From Acidobacteriota bacterium (GTDB taxonomy: Bacteria > Acidobacteriota > Blastocatellia > Pyrinomonadales > Pyrinomonadaceae): DNA of 6,469 nt. Position 1 is the stretch's first letter, and each line of letters starts with the position of its first letter. Below the pieces are notes generated by a model. That model ran no database searches. It was given only the letters and a program-made list of their open reading frames with translations, and was not told the origin of the DNA. The position numbers were made by a program, and so were the translations under genes. The stretch is from NCBI GenBank assembly GCA_020199975.1, contig JAIVJP010000126.1, positions 1 to 6,469 of the forward strand. The letters are read 5' to 3'. This document shows positions 5,152 to 6,469 of this stretch, piece after piece.

Positions 5152-6135
5152 ATGCTATCAATCGGATTAATCAAAGAAGCTCACGAACGGATCCGCCCAC
5201 GGATCCACCGCACACCCGTAATTACGTCGCGCTCATTCGATGAAGCGTCGCGCAGACAGGTCTTCTTCAAATGCGAGAATTTCCAACGCGCGGGGGCATT
5301 CAAGATCCGCGGGGCCACCAACAAGATCCTTTCGTTAACTGAGGGAGAAAAACGACGTGGCGTAGTGGCCTTTTCCTCCGGAAATCATGCTCAGGCTGTA
5401 GCGCTGGCCGCGGGCGAAGCGGGCGTGCGCGCGGTTGTCGCTATGCCTGACGACGCTCCCAAATTAAAGGTCGCGGCCACTCGCGCTTACGGTGCAGAGA
5501 TCGTGTTCTACGATCGTCACGGTGAGGACCGCGAAGCTGTAGCGCACGCGATTGCCGAGCGGGAGCATCTGGTGATGGTTCCGCCCTATGACGATTACCT
5601 GGTCATGGCCGGCCAGGGTACAAGCGCTCTCGAGTTTTTGGACGAGGTGCCCGATCTCGATTGCATTCTAGCTCCCTGCAGCGGCGGCGGCCTTTTTGCA
5701 GGAGTGAGCACGGCAGCGAAAGGGATCAGACCTGAGATTCGGTGCTTTGCGGTTGAGCCGGAAACCGGTGACGACACGCGGCAGTCGTTTATTAAAGGAG
5801 AGCGAGTTTCAATTCCGCCCCCGCCGACAATCGCTGATGGTCTTCGTGTCCAGTCTCCCGGCGCTTTGACCTTCCCCATCGTCCAACAAAACGCCGACGA
5901 TGTTTTGACAGTGTCAGATGCTGAGATTGTGGCAACGATAAGGTTCATGCTCTTCCGCATGAAGACACTGGTTGAACCATCAGGCGCCGCCGCAGCGACA
6001 GCGGTGTTGCATGGTAGATTGCCTTCAAAGCATAAACGCGTGGGTGTAATTATCTCGGGCGGCAATATCGATCCGGATGCTTTGGCCCGGCTTCTGGTTG
6101 AGGGAGATAATCCGAAACCGGTGGTAGGGATTTAG
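5152..6135 (+). CDS. PLP-dependent fold-type II ammonia-lyase/racemase (threonine dehydratase / serine racemase family)
   Basis: A 327-residue cytosolic enzyme of the threonine dehydratase family, full length for members without the regulatory ACT domain, so isoleucine feedback control of the IlvA type is not expected. The PLP lysine is Lys51 in KCENFQRAGAFKIRGA. The phosphate loop is CSGGGL (176-181) and a C-terminal SGGN lies at 302-305. Two features point to the serine racemase / threo-3-hydroxyaspartate ammonia-lyase branch rather than plain threonine dehydratase: SSGNH (75-79), where dehydratases usually have SAGNH and the second Ser is the racemase acid/base, and EPETGDD (202-208), which has the Glu/+4/+6 Asp spacing of the racemase divalent-metal site. 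Possible reactions are dehydration of L-Ser/L-Thr, serine racemisation, or hydroxyaspartate deamination; sequence alone cannot choose. ATG 5152 is the only good start, although no Shine-Dalgarno precedes it. The stop codon overlaps the first bases of a repeat. Confidence 0.9.
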   Translation: MLSIGLIKEAHERIRPRIHRTPVITSRSFDEASRRQVFFKCENFQRAGAFKIRGATNKILSLTEGEKRRGVVAFSSGNHAQAVALAAGEAGVRAVVAMPDDAPKLKVAATRAYGAEIVFYDRHGEDREAVAHAIAEREHLVMVPPYDDYLVMAGQGTSALEFLDEVPDLDCILAPCSGGGLFAGVSTAAKGIRPEIRCFAVEPETGDDTRQSFIKGERVSIPPPPTIADGLRVQSPGALTFPIVQQNADDVLTVSDAEIVATIRFMLFRMKTLVEPSGAAAATAVLHGRLPSKHKRVGVIISGGNIDPDALARLLVEGDNPKPVVGI

Positions 6136-6187
6136 AGCCCGCGAAGCGTGGCGAAAGCATAAAGCCTGGGGCGCAAGCCCCAGGTTA
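6040..6187 (+). repeat. Left arm of a large inverted duplication (partner 6322-6469)
   Basis: These 148 bases are the reverse complement of 6322-6469 with only three mismatches (6098, 6174 and 6175). The arm contains the last 31 codons and stop of the PLP gene, then the start of the hairpin repeat. Similarity continues more weakly toward the centre, to about 6230. Confidence 0.97.
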
Positions 6188-6374
6188 ATTGCAAAGCTAA
6201 TTCGGAGCCCGCGAAGCGTGGCGACAGCAGATCGCGATCTCGTTCGTGCGCAATGTTTCGTCGAAGGTGTCCCTCTTGTTGACGCTGCCGCCCGCTCGCG
6301 GGCTCCGAATCTGCTTGCGGCTAACCTGGGGCTCACGCCCCAGGCTTTATGCTTTCGCCACGCTTCGCGGGCTC
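6135..6374. repeat. Hairpin-rich palindromic intergenic element with 38-bp perfect inverted ends
   Basis: The ends 6135-6172 and 6337-6374 are perfect reverse complements, starting GAGCCCGCGAAGCGTGGCGA. A second direct copy of this 25-base start lies at 6205-6229 (24 of 25 identical), 70 bases from the first, and a shortened inverted version lies at about 6281-6305. Two internal 8-bp hairpins share the stem CCTGGGGC/GCCCCAGG, at 6165-6184 with loop GCAA and at 6325-6344 with loop TCAC, which reads GTGA on the minus strand. The centre contains a 12-base palindrome AGATCGCGATCT (6229-6240) and CCCGC-TC-GCGGG (6291-6302). No open reading frame of credible quality lies within. The hairpins could end transcription from both flanking gene copies. 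Confidence 0.75.
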
Positions 6375-6469
6375 TAAATCCCTACCACCGGTTTCGGATT
6401 ATCTCCCTCAGCCAGAAGCCGGGCCAAAGCATCCGGATCGATATTGCCGCCCGAGATAATTACACCCAC
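6322..6469 (-). repeat. Right arm of the large inverted duplication (partner 6040-6187)
   Basis: Reverse complement of 6040-6187 at 145 of 148 positions. The similarity is still perfect at the last base of the window, so the arm may well extend further. Confidence 0.97.
6374..6469 (-). CDS. C-terminal end of a second, inverted copy of the PLP-dependent enzyme (partial)
   Basis: Read on the minus strand from the window edge, this is an open frame of 31 codons plus stop that repeats residues 297-327 of the enzyme at 5152-6135 (starting VGVIISGGNIDPDAL, ending KPVVGI). There is one substitution: Ala in place of Val316, from GCT against GTT. The rest of this copy, if any, lies past the window. 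It may be a real convergent paralogue, a gene-end fragment carried with the duplication, or an assembly fold-back. The reading frame is intact as far as visible. Confidence 0.6.
   Translation of the reverse strand: MGVIISGGNIDPDALARLLAEGDNPKPVVGI

Noticed and set aside
5595..6065. 156-codon minus-strand ORF opposite the PLP gene
   Set aside because: It is antisense to conserved motifs of a well-supported gene; the open frame is a by-product of GC-rich codon use.
6025..6336. 103-codon minus-strand ORF across the inverted duplication
   Set aside because: It runs through the palindromic element in a frame different from the duplicated C-terminus and overlaps a well-supported gene antisense.

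Overview
The window looks like a piece of an acidobacterial genome, probably of the Blastocatellia type. The best evidence is a von Willebrand factor A protein of the acidobacterial 'VWFA-related' kind, plus an OmpA-family protein with an extra N-terminal domain. G+C is moderate, Shine-Dalgarno sequences are variable, and the gaps between genes hold many palindromic repeats. The taxonomic call is inference from protein style, not from a marker gene.

Layout. 2-1072 (+) is the C-terminal two thirds of a 2-oxoacid dehydrogenase E2 acyltransferase, cut by the window start. A gap of about 300 bases follows, with a hairpin after E2 and a good sigma70-like promoter. 1371-2387 (+) is an exported OmpA-family protein. 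2511-3529 (+) is a secreted VWA protein whose frame is broken in the N-terminal part. Next, a small minus-strand secreted protein (3653-3982) lies between two related inverted-repeat elements (3543-3639 and 4188-4315). 4343-5038 (+) is lipB. A short gap with a 9-base-period repeat leads to 5152-6135 (+), a PLP-dependent enzyme usually labelled threonine dehydratase but carrying serine-racemase-type residues. The last 430 bases form a large inverted duplication. The 3' end of the PLP gene and a hairpin repeat are copied in opposite orientation, so the window ends inside a second, minus-strand copy of that gene's C-terminus.

Functional links. LipB makes the octanoyl precursor of the lipoyl cofactor that E2 enzymes carry, so E2 and lipB belong to the same physiology although they are not one operon. 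The OmpA and VWA proteins are both envelope or secreted products. No defence system, CRISPR array, tRNA, rRNA or transposase gene was seen. The unusual content is structural: several dispersed intergenic palindromic repeat families, the frameshifted VWA gene, and the terminal inverted duplication, which may be real or an assembly fold-back.
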